DNA from: Isoetes taiwanensis | Lineage: Eukaryota; Streptophyta; Lycopodiopsida; Isoetales; Isoetaceae | Assembly: GCA_021234155.1 (NCBI GenBank) | Contig: JAJEKV010000013.1 | Location: forward strand, 13,681,877 to 13,745,876 | Length of the DNA: 64,000 nucleotides | Reading direction: 5' to 3' | Shown here: in pieces, positions 33,875-45,431 of the stretch | How the letters are laid out: the number at the start of each line of letters is the position of its first letter | How positions within the stretch are numbered: the stretch's first letter is position 1 | The notes under the pieces: generated by a model | Seen by the model: only the letters and a program-made list of their open reading frames with translations | Databases searched by the model: none | What the model was told of the DNA's origin: nothing | Position numbers and translations under genes: made by a program

Positions 33875-35871
33875 CGCCCTTGTATGCGCAAGAGAAATGT
33901 GCGAGAAAGACTCTAGGCAAGATGCGTTTAGGTGCTAGACTCTTGCTTGTGGAATAACCGTCATATCCCCTAAGACTATATATATTTGCTGCTTCTAAAC
34001 GGTATTTTTATTGATGATTACCGTTCTAATTTGAATTTCATAATTTAAAATTCAAAATTCAAAAGGCCCTGATTAGTTTCGTCCGTCCCTTTTTATTGTC
34101 GCTCCGTTCTTTTCGTCCGTTGCCCAAGGTTGATCCTCTCGGGTTTCTCGAGTCTGAGTGATTGGGTAGATACTTATTTGTATTGATTACGCTGGCATTT
34201 TCGTCTGTTCTGAGATTCTGTACCTGCAATTTTGTAGTTCTGTGTTCCTGTATTTCTGTTCATGTATCGTTCTGTTGGGCTGTGCTCGTGCTCCCTAGTC
34301 CGTGGTGAGGGGTGAACCCCCCCTTGTCCATACTTCCCCCGATCCAATGGTGCCGGCAATTTCGTCATCTGGGTATTCTTCATACCTCTTTAGAAGTCAT
34401 ATATTGTTTACAAATATTGTACCGCTAGTTATATTGAGTTTTTAGTGGTCCGGGTTACCAGTTGGTGGGTCTAGCCCTCGCTATCCTGGTGTACGGCGGA
34501 GGCTTGGCCTCACTGTCCCGTAACTTGTTCCCGTCCACCTTTTACTCTGTGTTGCCATACATCAGTAATTGAGGTATTCTTCATACCTCGCTGTACAAGT
34601 CATATGCCGTTCTCCCTGTGTTGTTGAGTTTTTGGTGGTCCGGGTTACCAGTTGGTGGGTCTAGCCCTCGCTATCCTGGTGTACGGCGGAGGCATAGCCT
34701 CTCTGTCCCGTATCTTGCCCCGTCCGCCTTTTACTCTGTAATCCTTTTGTTCCCTGCGTGCTTCTGCGTGTCATTTCGTCAATCCCCCCCTGCTTGTATC
34801 TTTTACGGGGCTTGTTATACCTGTCAAAATACTCTTGTTTCTTTTCTATGTGTCACTTACCTGTCACCCATCATTTTGTATTTCCCTTATTTTTGAGTGT
34901 TTTCGTCACCCTTCTCCTCCCGAGTCGATATCTCCCGCGATATGGTCTTTTTGGCTATTTTTGCATGGTGTCTTTCCTGTTCCATGGCCCAGTGCGGCCC
35001 GGCGTCTCCTGTAATATTTCCTACCCTATGTTGATATCTTCTATCTACTATTTTTTGTGTTCTCATTGATGCGTGTGTAAACTTAACAAAACATTAAGCT
35101 CCTTCAGTAGGTCTTCAATAGTCCTCGTTTATGTTCTAAATTGCTGGAGTCCATAATTTCTATAATTTCCCTTGTGTTTGTGTAATGCCCCTGTGGGGTA
35201 TAATCCTATGGATCGGGATCGTTTCATCATTGGGGCGTTGTTTAGAATACATAAAGGAGCTACTTTATCAGTAACAGATATCACTTCAGATTCTATTGAG
35301 ACAACTATTACTATATATTTCCTTCATTCAAAAGTTTCAGAAAAATTTTCTCCATACAGAGATATTACATATTAAAGCAAATTTAACCTGTATCTTTTAA
35401 AAACACTATGTCTATTTCTGCATAATTCTGCAATGCATTCAGCTACAAAAACGCGTCTGTCCGGCTTAACCTGTCTCTGCTATGTCTGAGCTTCCCCGCA
35501 TCATTCAAATATTTTTCATATAGCATTCTGCTGATACAACTTACCTATTTGGCAAACTGGGTTCATGGAAGAAAACGAGGAGAGTAAAAGTAAAAAGTAA
35601 GGAGTAAAAATCAGAAATCATGCAAAAGGAGATTACATGCCGCCCGTCCTCCTTCCCTATCCTGCATGTTCAATTCAATTCTTGGGGCTTTTCCCTTCCG
35701 ACGGCTCTCCGATCTTTCTGACCTTTTCCAAGTGTCTACCAACATATGCTCGGCACACGAAATCCACAGGATTCTTCTCACAACAATAAATACAGACCTT
35801 ACCGAGATCACATATTGTGAGATTATGCTGATATCTTGGCGATCGTTGTATTGCTGAGTGAATCTGCAGAC
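33875..35871 (-). other. LINE 5' region
   Basis: Nearly 2 kb precede ORF1 before the host repeat resumes. It is C/T-rich on the plus strand from 34,050 to 35,060. A minus-strand frame (35,825-35,675) with a Cys pair (VCIYCCEKNPVDFVC) has no known match and could be chance or a short 5' ORF. Whether all of it is LINE or a second insertion lies at 35,090-35,871 is not decidable here. Confidence 0.5.
34371..34745. repeat. Two tandem units of about 203 bp in the LINE 5' region
   Basis: GTATTCTTCATACCTC begins units at 34,371 and 34,574. TGGTCCGGGTTACCAGTTGG and TAGCCCTCGCTATCCTGGTG are identical in both units, and both end CCTTTTACTCTGT. The unit starts differ more than the cores. The layout recalls promoter monomers of some LINEs. 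Confidence 0.85.
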
Positions 35872-36860
35872 GATTGCTAAATCTAAAATCTGTTAAATCA
35901 ATAAAAATTGAAATTTTTATATTCTTGAAATATTTAATTCTAAATAGATTCAAATAAAAATTAGTTTGAAAATCAAGTTTATTCTTTGATAACCATTATA
36001 GTTTTAATTTAAAGATAAACTTATAAAAATTATAACAATCAAGAAGCTTTATCAACAAGCTTTATCAAGAAGATAAACTTATAAAAATTATAACAATCAA
36101 GAAGCTTTATTATTTCATCAATAATAAATTATTTAATACTTTATAATAATAATAATAAACCAATAACTTTATATCATTTAATTTTTGCAATTTAAGGAGC
36201 AGTTCCCCTCGATTTTCTATCGTACAAAGTCTGTACCATTGGTTTAAGTCGTACAAAGTAGCCCACCCTTAAATAGGCCTCCAACCCTTCCAATTAAGAA
36301 GTCTAATTCTAAATAGTTTCAAATAAAAATTAGTTTGAAAATCAAGTTTATTCTTTGATAACCATTATAGTTTTAATTTAAAGATAAACTTATAAAAATT
36401 ATAACAATCAAGAAGCTTTATCAAGATGATAAACTTATAAAAATTATAACAATCAAGAAGTTTTATTATTTCATCAATAATAAATTATTTAATAGCTTTA
36501 TAATAATAATAATAAACCAATAACTTTATATCATTTAATTTTCGCAATTTAAGGAGCAGTTCCCCTCGATTTTCTATCGTACAAAGTCTGTACCACTGGT
36601 TTAAGTCGTACAAAGTAGCCCACCCTTAAATAGGCCTCCAACCCTTCCAATTAAGGGGATTTTCTTAGGAGCCATTATTTATAAGGGCAACAAAAAAATT
36701 TGCCCTTCACCATAAAAGGGCAAAAAAATGAGGACCCTTGAAAATAAGGGCATCAATTTGAAAAAACCTTAATATGACATATTTAACAAAATTTGGACTT
36801 ATTCAAATCTAATAAATGTATTTTTAGCTTTTATTAATTTTAATAATTTGTTCTGTTTAT
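35872..36860. repeat. AT-rich repeat array, left part
   Basis: Blocks of the A family (AAATCAATAAAAATTGAAAT, then ATTATAGTTTTAATTTAAAG) alternate with the 280-bp block (36,184-36,298 truncated; 36,541-36,825 complete). Short local duplications of TAACAATCAAGAAGC-TTTATC occur near 36,038-36,110. No coding. Confidence 0.85.
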
Positions 36861-37104
36861 TGACTATGGTTCAAATCCCCCACACAACATAAAAATTTTT
36901 AAACTGCCATACCCAAGGTCACGGGTTCAACGCCTCGTTGTGAAAGTGGCCATGCAATGTAAAGTTGGTGGGGGAAGGGCCCACTTCAGCAATGTAAAGT
37001 GGTGGGGGCAGGACCCATCTGGGTGTGTTGTAAAGTGTCACATGTCCGATAGGACGCTGCCTTGTGGCGTGACGTTAAAATCTCTTCTTCTTCTTCTTCT
37101 TCTT
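36861..37104 (+). mobile_element. SINE-like insertion
   Basis: It interrupts an A-family repeat: TTTGTTCTGTTTAT (to 36,860) is continued by CTTTAGATAAAAAATATG (from about 37,103) in the uninterrupted copies at 38,535 and 40,300. The 244-base insert has two RNA polymerase III B-box-like strings, GGTTCAAATCC (36,869) and GGTTCAACGCC (36,924), and ends in a (TTC)n tail. I cannot find a clear A box or target duplication. A tRNA-derived SINE fits best. Confidence 0.6.
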
Positions 37105-37349
37105 CTTTAGATAAAAAATATGATACTTACTAAAGTTTAAAGTTGCTTTCCAAACTAATTTTTGGTTCCATCTATTTAGAATTAAATTTTCATCTAAGAT
37201 AACCCTGTATAATTAAAATGCTATTTTTTTTAGAATATTTAAAGAAAGTTTTACATTGAAATTAATTAACTGATTACGTTTATGTTTGATTAAAATATTT
37301 TTATTTCATCAATAATAAATTATTTAATAGCTTTATAATAATAATAATA
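37105..37349. repeat. A-family repeat following the SINE
   Basis: GATACTTACTAAAGTTTAAA to the (ATA)n stretch at about 37,337 is the continuation of the A block interrupted by the SINE. It then joins the duplicated 1.5-kb segment at GTTCGCAGCTTGCATG, the same joint position in the block as at 27,710. Confidence 0.75.
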
Positions 37350-38936
37350 GAGTTCGCAGCTTGCATGCACGTAAGTTATGATAATTCCAGAAATGAAAGG
37401 GCAGATTATGGTTGTGAAAATTCACTGCCATGCAGTAAATGCTTTAGGATTTTGATTTGATAAGCCCCTTCTCCCCCCCCCTTTTTTTTTTCCGAAGCTA
37501 TTTAAAGATCGATCGGTTGTTATGCTTCTTCCTTCATAATGCTGGTGTAGCTAAACGAACATAACAACAGGTAGATGTCAGTATAGTATGTGTATTTGTT
37601 AGCTTCTCAATACGACCTGAGCAACAACAAAAAATCTGGCATCCATTTCAAGTGTGCATTATTGGAAAAGGTTATTTAGAAAGCAATTATTGAAAAAGAT
37701 TAATTAGAAAGGGAATCCAAAAACTATGGATTGACTAAGACTACCATAGCCCCTTTGTCTACTTGGACTACATCTTTTGAGCTATTAACAACATGAATAT
37801 ACTAATATATCCTTACAATGAGTCCTCTTGAGTACTACTTTTTTTCTCACTATACTTTTCAGTGCAGCTTTGGTGGTGCTAGATGTGTTTGATTGCATAC
37901 CACTTCAAGTTTGTTATTGCAATATTGTTAGAGCTACACGTGTTCGTGCTATTAGGTGCTGAAATTGCAATGCCATAGACCCTAATGCGTGTCCGACAAC
38001 TTAAAGCTATGGGGAACAAAACGGTTCAAATAACAGAAGAGTTCGGCCATGTCAAATGAATACTCACTTTTGGTTATCGCTAAGAGAACCATCCCCACCA
38101 GTATAAGCACCTTCGATAATTCACAACTACACATGCACTACACATACTATACTACACAAAAGTGTCATTGTTACGTGGCACTGAAGGGCCCATAGTAAGA
38201 CGTTTAGGTTGCCAACCTAAACCAATACCCCAATCAACGTATGAATAGATATATACACTCCATATCCAACCTAATAGACTGAATATCACATATCTGTTCT
38301 AGGGAGTTCCACCAAATAATTAACCACTGATTTGACTACGCTTCATGGGAGATACCACATGCGAGCAAAATCTGGTAGAATCGACACTAAATTCTTATAT
38401 GAATGTATAATTGCAGAGTTTTGCTCATTTCTACTACAATACAAAACAAACAACCCATGGAGTGATGAAACCTGAACAAACCCACTCTCTACAGAAACCA
38501 TGAAAACACATTCTGGGGCTACCTTTAAAAATTTGTTCTGTTTATCTTTAGATAAAAAATATGATACTTACTAAAGTTTAAAGTTGCTTTTCAAACTAAT
38601 TCTTGGTTCCATCTATTTAGAATTAAATTTTCATCTACGATAACCCTGTATAAGTAAAATGCTATTTTTTTTAAAATATTTAAAGAAAGTTTTACATTGA
38701 AATAAATTAACTGATTACGTTTATATTTGATTAAAATATTTTTATTTCATCAATAATAAATTATTTAATAGCTTTATAATAATAATAATAAACCAATAAC
38801 TTTATATCATTTAATTAATTTCAACCTAAGACCTTTCTTAAAGTATTTTTAAAAGTGTAAAGGTTTGTAAATTGTGAAATTCTAATAATAGTTTTAAGTT
38901 CGCTTATTAAACCATCAGATTTCATTTAATTATCAT
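37350..38936. repeat. 1.5-kb duplicated segment, copy 2
   Basis: This is the counterpart of 27,713-29,256. It continues into further A-family sequence without the LINE and so provides the pre-insertion sequence for the LINE site. Confidence 0.9.
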
Positions 38937-41455
38937 GATTGCTAAATCTTGAATTTGTTAAATCAATAAAAATTGAAATTTTTATATTCTTGAAATGTCT
39001 AATTCTAAATAGATTCAAATAAAAATTAGTTTGAAAATCAAGTTTATTCTCCATTATAGTTTTAGTTTAAAGATAAACTTATAAAAATTATAACAATCAA
39101 TTTTTAGCTTTTATTAATTTTAATAATTTGTTCTGTTTATCTTTAGATAAAAAATATGATATTACTAAAGTTTAAAGTTGCTTTCCAAACTAATTCTTGG
39201 TTCCATCTATTTAGAATTAAATTTTCATCTAAGATACCCCTGTATAATTAAAATCCTATTTGTTTTTAAAATATTTAAAGAAAGTTTTACATTGAAATTA
39301 ATTAACTGATTACGTTTATGTTCGATTAAAATATTTTTATTTCATCAATAATAAATTATTTAATAGCTTTATAATAATAATAATAATAAATCAATAACTT
39401 TATATCATTTAATTTTTGCAATTAAAGGAGCAGTTCCCCTCGATTTTCTATTCGTACAAAGTCTGTACCACTGGTTTAAGTCGTACAAAGTAGCCCACCC
39501 TTAAATAGGCCTCCAACCCTTCCAATTAAGGGGATTTTCTTAGGAGCCATTATTTATAAGGGCAACAAAAAATTTTGCCCTTGACCATAAAAGGGCAAAA
39601 AAATGAGGACCCTTGAAAATAAGGGCATCAATTTGAAAAAACCTTAATATGACATATTTAACAAAATTTAGACTTATTCAAATCTAAAAAATGTATTTTT
39701 AGCTTTTATTAATTCTAATAATTTGTTCTGTTTATCTTTAGATAAAAAATATGATACTTACTAAAATTTTAAAGTTGTTTTCTAAACTAATTCTTGGTTC
39801 CATCTATTTAGAATTAAATTTTCATCTAAGATAACCCTGTATAATTAAAGAAAGTTTTACATTGAAATTAATTAACTGATTACGTTTATGTTTGATTAAA
39901 ATATTTTTATTTCGTCAATAATAAATTATTTAATAACTTTATAATAATAATAATAAACCAATAACTTTATATCATTTAATTAATTTTAACCTAAGACCTT
40001 CCTTAAAGTATTTTTAAAAGTGTAAAAGTTTGTAAATTGTGAAATTCTAATAATAGTTTTAAGTTCGCTTATTAAACCATCAGATTTCATTTAATTATCA
40101 TGATTGCTAAACCTTGAATCTGTTAAATCAATAAAAATTGAAATTTTTATATTCTTGGAATGTCTAATTCTAAATAGATTCAAATAAAAATTAGTTTGAA
40201 AATCAAGTTTATTCTTTGATAACCATTATAGTTTTAATTTAAAGATAAACTTATAAAAATTATAACAATCAATTTTTAGCTTTTATTAATTTTAATAATT
40301 TGTTCTGTTTATCTTTAGATAAAAAATATGATACTTACTAAAGTTTAAAGTTGCTTTCCAAACTAATTCTTGGTTCCATCTATTTAGAATTAAATTTTCA
40401 TCTAAGATAACCCTGTATAATTAAAATGCTATTTTTTTAAAAATATTTAAAGAAAGTTTTACATTGAAATTAATTAACTGATTACGTTTATGTTCGATTA
40501 AAATATTTTTATTTCATCAATAATAAATTATTTAATAGCTTTATAATAATAATAATAAACCAATAACTTTATATCATTTAATTTTCGCAATTTAAGGAGC
40601 AGTTCCCCTCGATTTTCTATTCGTACAAAGTCTGTACCACTGGTTTAAGTCGTACAAAGTAGCCCACCCTTAAATAGGCCTCCAACTCTTCCACTAAGGG
40701 GATTTTCTTAGGAGCCATTATTTATAAGGGCAACAAAAAAATTTGCCCTTGACCATAAAAGGGCAAAAAAATGAGGACCCTTGAAAATAAGGGCATCAAT
40801 TTGAAAAAAACCTTAATATGACATATTTAACAAAATGTGGACTTATTCAAATCTAATAAATGTATTTTTAGCTTTTATTAATTTTAATAATTTGTTCTGT
40901 TTATCTTTAGATAAAAAATATGATACTTACTAAAATTTTAAAGTTGTTTTCTAAACTAATTCTTGGTTCCATCTATTTAGAATTAAATTTTCATCTAAGA
41001 TAACCCTGTATAATTAAAATGCTATATTTAAAGAAAGTTTTACATTGAAATTAATTAACTGATTACGTTTATGTTTGATTAACATATTTTCATTTCATCA
41101 ATAATAAATTATTTAATAGCTTTATAATAATAATAATAAACCAATAACTTTATATCATTTAATTAATTTCAACCTAAGATTTTCCTTAAAGTATTTTTAA
41201 AAGTGTAAAAGTTTGTAAATTGTGAAATTCTAATAATAGTTTTAAGTTTGCTGATCAAACCATCAGATTTCATTTAATTATCATGATTGCTAAACCTTGA
41301 ATCTGTTAAATCAATAAAAATTGAAATTTTTATATTCTTGGAATGTCTAATTCTAAATAGATTCAAATAAAAATTAGTTTCAAAATCAAGTTTATTCTTT
41401 GATAACCATTATAGTTTTAATTTAAAGATAAACTTATAAAAATTATAACAATCAA
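38937..41455. repeat. Higher-order AT-rich tandem array, period about 1.17 kb
   Basis: ATGATTGCTAAA(T/C)CTTGAAT starts units at 38,934, 40,100 and 41,282 (spacings about 1,166 and 1,180). Each unit is two A-type blocks flanking one 280-bp block (39,414 and 40,583), with (TAA)n runs at fixed places. The last unit is cut off near 41,455. It looks like a satellite higher-order repeat. Confidence 0.85.
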
Positions 41456-41810
41456 GAAGAATCACACAATACATATATTCTTATAATGGCGTTCTTGAAG
41501 CGTTATCGATTAAATCTGAATAAGTCCAAATTTTATTGAATATGTCATTAATATTTTGTTAACGAGTCCTCTTGATAAGGACCTTTTCTGAATATAGTTT
41601 TATACTTATTTATTTGTGTTTGTTATATTTACTATCTTATCTACTATTGGGTTTTATCAAAAAATACTTGGATATGTGTTGAAGAAGGTTAGTAAATTTA
41701 ATCAATACCCTCAACTCAATGATTGATTAAAATTAATGAATGTGGTTGTCATTTGTTTCGCGAAGAAGGAAAAACGAGTAGCAAAAATCTAACAAGATAT
41801 GTGTTGAAGA

Positions 41811-42010
41811 AGGTTATGCTGTACCAGCAGGGCTGCTTAGGAGGCGGGACGGGGATGATAGTAGCAAAGGATCTGGCAGAAAATAACAAAGGATCCAGAG
41901 TGCTGATGATCTGCAGCGAAATTACAACTTCAACTTCGAGGCTCCGTCGGAGGCGCATTCCGACGGGCTTGTTGGGTCTGCTTTGTTCGTATATGATTAG
42001 AGTGTATCAA
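41811..42010 (+). pseudogene. Type III polyketide synthase (chalcone synthase family) fragment
   Basis: The segment encodes [20 protein letters not shown] and [18 protein letters not shown], the active-site Cys block and following strand of chalcone-synthase-type enzymes (QQGC is the nucleophile). Just after, one base is lost: the frame +1 reads [16 protein letters not shown], the expected next block. About 65 of roughly 390 residues remain. The frame preceding it (41,723-41,810) and after 42,010 shows no clear family match. It is non-functional. The parent enzyme condenses malonyl-CoA units with a starter in flavonoid-type pathways. Confidence 0.8.
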
Positions 42011-42239
42011 GACAATGCTGATGGGGAATATTTGGAGTTCAGAGCTGGAGATATTGCCATGTTACTAAAAGGTGTGAGCTTCACATGGGATTGCATGGAA
42101 TCAGTGGAGAAATAGAAAGCAGGATAAAAAGCTAGACCGGATTCAGAGATATTTGGTAGCACAATGGAGGGGACAGAATATTGCACAGCAGGATAGAAAT
42201 ATACACTTATGATATACAAAAGGATGGGTGGCAGATTTA

Positions 42240-42405
42240 AAAAATCCATGGGATGAAAAGGATGAGTAGCAACGAAAAAATCCAAAATCCAGAGTGATGG
42301 AAAAAGGATGAATGGCAGCATGGGAATCCAAAATCCACCAGATGGAAAAAGGATGTGGCAGTGGAAATCTAAAATCCAAAATAATGGAGAAAGGATCTGA
42401 TAATA
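42240..42405. repeat. Imperfect tandem repeat, about 45-50 bp
   Basis: Four units share (A)AATCCAAAATCCA plus GATGGAAAAAGGATG with varied spacers. Confidence 0.6.
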
Positions 42406-42417
42406 ATTTTATGGTGA

Positions 42418-42486
42418 GCCTATTACTATTAAGGTTTTTCCCCGAAAACCCTTCGGGGCGGGGTTTTTTAATCCTAATAGTAATCG
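42418..42486. repeat. Short inverted repeat
   Basis: CTATTACTATTAAGG near the left is mirrored by CCTAATAGTAAT at the right. The centre CCCCGAAAACCCTTCGGGGC can pair as well, giving an extended hairpin of about 65 bases. Confidence 0.6.
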
Positions 42487-42734
42487 GCGTCACTAATGTA
42501 GTTTAGGTCAGTGCAACTCTGTTGCCGCTGGGCACCACTATTGGGCACCAAGAATATGCAGAATAATTGTAGAAAAAGGAAAGGAACAGTGAGGGGCCTC
42601 CGACCACAACCAGGATAGAGCGGGTTCAACCTTCAACCTGCCGGCTGGTGTTCTATTTCCACATTCGAGTTCTGGTGCACCAAAAACTAAGGGTTCATAA
42701 TCTGACCCACTATTAAAGGTGGGACAGTGGAATC

Positions 42735-42985
42735 CACAATGTGTACAGCTCAAAACTGTTGATAGCGAAGCATTCTCGCATGGCCACGAAGCCAAATATA
42801 AGCGGGGTGCTGGTACTAATAGAAACCAAGAAAAGCCTTCAGAAAAGGCTACAATATACCAGCGTGATGTGCTAGTAGCACCCATTAGGGAGCTCGCCCA
42901 TGCTACATAAGTCCAGTGGCCTCAGGGCACAAGGGACAATAATGTCTATTCTATTCTATTCTATTCTATATTATAAGGCCATATT
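42735..42985 (+). mobile_element. 3' end of a LINE of the 29-36 kb family
   Basis: From about 42,735 the sequence matches the reverse strand of 29,500-29,257: AGCGGGGTGCTGGTA, AGCGTGATGTGCTAGTAGCA, GGGAGCTCGCCCATGCTACA and then a (TTCTA)n tail at 42,953-42,975. Substitutions are frequent, so it is older than the full-length copy. It is a 5'-truncated insertion. Confidence 0.85.
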
Positions 42986-43064
42986 AACGAACTATGTTGC
43001 ATAACCATACATGGTTTGTAAACCTTTTGGCCCACATACCAGTACTGATTTAAATGTTTGGCTT

Positions 43065-44038
43065 TCACCAACAAACCATGGTTAAAAAGTCATACTGATT
43101 CAATTTTGGGCGCCTTGTATTATATTCTGCTTCTGACACTGTTCTAGGGTTTATTGCTCTCACCAGCTTCCTGATCTCCTCGTTCAAGCCTTCAACGTAC
43201 CCCTCTACTGCGTGTCTTTCACTCAACTTTGGCACATAGAGCCTCAGCCTCATGAACTCTTCGGTGTATTTCTAAACTGTTCTTATTGCCCTGCTCCAAC
43301 CTGTAGAACTGTTGCATCATGTGGCACTTGTGTTCCCTCGGCACGTAGTGGCTTAATGCCTTGGAGAACTTCTTGAATTTGCAGCTATCTCTGCTTAACC
43401 CATGGGCTTTGGCATAGCCTTTCCACCAAATTCTGGTTGCCCCCTTGAGGTTGACTGTTGTCACTCTGCCCTTGTCTTTATCCTTCATGCGATAAGCATT
43501 CCCATACTCCCTCATTTCGTCCAACCAAGCCTCGGCTTCCATTCCAGACCTGTTGACCCCTGAGAACTGTTCCAACTTCCTGGCTTTCCACACGTTGCTC
43601 ATGCCGAGTCGACTTTCTTCTGGTAGTCGGCTTTCATTCTGCCCCTATCACGGTTGGGACCTCCCGATGGTCCTGCAGATGGTTCGCCTGCCCTTCAGAT
43701 TCGAAGTCTGAGTTGGAACTAGAGTTGGAGGAATCCATGCTAGGTGATCTCCTTCTCCAGCTTCTCTTCTTTGCTTTGTCTGCTCTGTCAGCCGGTGTTT
43801 GGGGTAGTTGGACATTCTGGTCCGATCCAATTGCTGGCGCCCCTACCAGCAAAGCTCTTATTTCATGGATATCCGATCTTATTTGCGATATCTCTTCTTC
43901 TGGGGTTGGCGCCTCGAACTCTTGGAATAGGTTCCTTGGTTGAAACTGCCTTGCGGGTGTCTGCTCTTCCTGAGGTTGTTGATCTTGTTCTACATTCCTG
44001 GGTGCTCTAGCTGCATACACATTAGATTGCACTCTCAT
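43065..44038 (-). pseudogene. Retrotransposon gag (third Gypsy lineage)
   Basis: From ATG 44,038 the N-terminus is Gln/Pro-rich, then Arg/Ser-rich. The capsid domain (43,602-43,065) has AEAWLDEMREYGNAYRMKDK, ATRIWWKGYAKAHG and MMQQFYRLEQGN, the retrotransposon gag fold as in plant Gypsy elements. A stop at 43,634, another near 43,219 and frame changes break it. No zinc knuckle or pol follows; the sequence ends near 43,000 beside the LINE fragment. The same strand and upstream context tie it to LTR X copy 2. Confidence 0.8.
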
Positions 44039-44884
44039 GATTAGCTTTCGTTTGTTATTGCATTGGTTTGTTTGATGATATAGTTGTGGGAATAAAATAT
44101 ATCAAAGAACACACATAATGCTATAACTTATATTCATAAAGTGCAATATTTTTACAATTGATAATAGAGAGAGAAAAGTTTTAATCTATTCCTGGAATCT
44201 TTTATATGACGGGTTGTCTTCCAAGAACTTCTTCACTTGGGTTGTGCCAACTGTTTGCCCCAAGTTTCTAAGGATGTTGGTGGCCGTACCACCTTGGAGT
44301 GTCGTCACCAGGTCTTCGATCCTTCTATCCGACGTGTAGGCTGCAGTGACGGCCAACCTGCCATGTCGTCCGTATGGGACTGCAAAGTCGAAGACGCTCA
44401 AAGCTATTGTCCTCTTGACCAAGATAACATGGTCGATGTTTGGAGGCATCTGGGCATGCCTTCCAAATCCTGAGAGGGCAATCAGCATGAAGACCCCTTC
44501 TTCTCCCCGTGGGCTAAACTGGCAGTGTATGACCGCCGCTATTCTTCCGTCAGTAAGGAGTGGCAGGTAAAATCTGAGGGCTTTGTTCCGGTTCTCCGGT
44601 TCTGATTCTAGCCCTGTGTCTTCTGGAGTATTCATCTATTGGTACTGCTATCATTTCCCTATAGTCGTCGAACATGGACCTGGAAGAGGTCAACTTGATG
44701 CCGCCTCTTTTTAATCCGACCGGTGCTACTGGAAAGGTGCTGGGCAGGTGTGCGCTTGTTGTTTTTTTCCTAATACCCATCCGCTCTTGGAGCGCGATGA
44801 ATTCCTCCTCTGAGGGAAGCTCCTGTTGCGTCATCATCTGTCGGATGTCGGTGTAAGCTTCGATGTCCGATGACGACTGGCCAG

Positions 44885-45423
44885 CAGGGTTGCCCTTAAG
44901 GGGCTATTTATAGCCAAATGGCTATATTTTGAATATTTTCGAAAATGAGATACTAAAGCTGAATAGGTTACTATTGAAAATAAATTATATTCTTTCGCCA
45001 AAGTTTTACCATTTCATCCGCCTGCCTTTCTTAAATTAGCCATGCATTCTTAAGCTCAGATCTAGAGTTTCGCCTCCAGTTCCATGGATCTCAGTGTTTA
45101 GGATCATAGATTATCCCCTTAACACCATTGTAGATCAAATAATTGTTTGCTAGCTCTAGTGGACCATAGTAGCATACTCAAAAAATCAACAACTACTCAA
45201 ATTTTGCTAAACATAATAGGTTTCCTTAATCCTGTAAGTTGTATGTGAATTGACATCTAATTTATTTATTTCAATTACCACACTAACGTTGGCAAGGTTC
45301 GCCAGAGTTTCTATCAGTTCAAGTCGCAAAAAGTAATCGCCTACACAATTAATATAGAAAGCTTATGATTCGCCTCACCTTCTAAATCATGCCTATGCAG
45401 ATATGGCCTTAAGGGCAACCCTG
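44885..45423 (+). mobile_element. Non-autonomous hAT element, copy 1
   Basis: It is 539 bp with perfect 17-base terminal inverted repeats CAGGGTTGCCCTTAAGG and an exact 8-base target duplication CTGGCCAG (44,877-44,884; 45,424-45,431). CAGGG ends and 8-base duplications are hAT hallmarks. No transposase coding is present. It split the unknown ORF. Confidence 0.95.
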
Positions 45424-45431
45424 CTGGCCAG
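45424..45431. repeat. hAT target duplication CTGGCCAG
   Basis: This is the right copy of the duplication that flanks the hAT element; the left copy is 44,877-44,884. Confidence 0.9.

Larger units (their letters stand above)
29257..35871 (-). mobile_element. Nearly full-length LINE
   Basis: The 6.6-kb insertion interrupts an AT-rich repeat: the sequence before 29,257 (TTTCATTTAATTATCA) resumes at 35,872 (GATTGCTAAATC), as judged from the unbroken version at 38,920-38,950. The minus-strand order is a long 5' region with duplicated blocks, ORF1 (33,874-32,795), ORF2 with endonuclease and RT (about 32,823-29,518), a 3' UTR and a tail of ATTCT repeats (29,275-29,257). No clear target duplication is present. 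It has few disabling changes: one stop in ORF1, one stop and one frameshift in ORF2. The family is distinct from the L1-type fragments at 25,041 and 49,720, but a 3' end of the same family lies at 42,735-42,985. Confidence 0.9.

Noticed and set aside
41723-41810. Upstream part of the open frame containing the polyketide synthase block
   Set aside because: Its residues do not match the enzyme family; GATATGTGTTGAAGAAGGTT is repeated at 41,674 and 41,797, so it is local duplication.
42418-42486. GC-rich hairpin followed by T run as a bacterial-type terminator
   Set aside because: Context is eukaryotic nuclear DNA and the arms extend far beyond the GC core; an inverted repeat is the better description.
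44186-44635. C-terminal part of the unknown ORF as a 30K-type plant virus movement protein
   Set aside because: The suggestion rests on a vague beta-rich pattern; I could not see the family's key residues, so I do not claim it.
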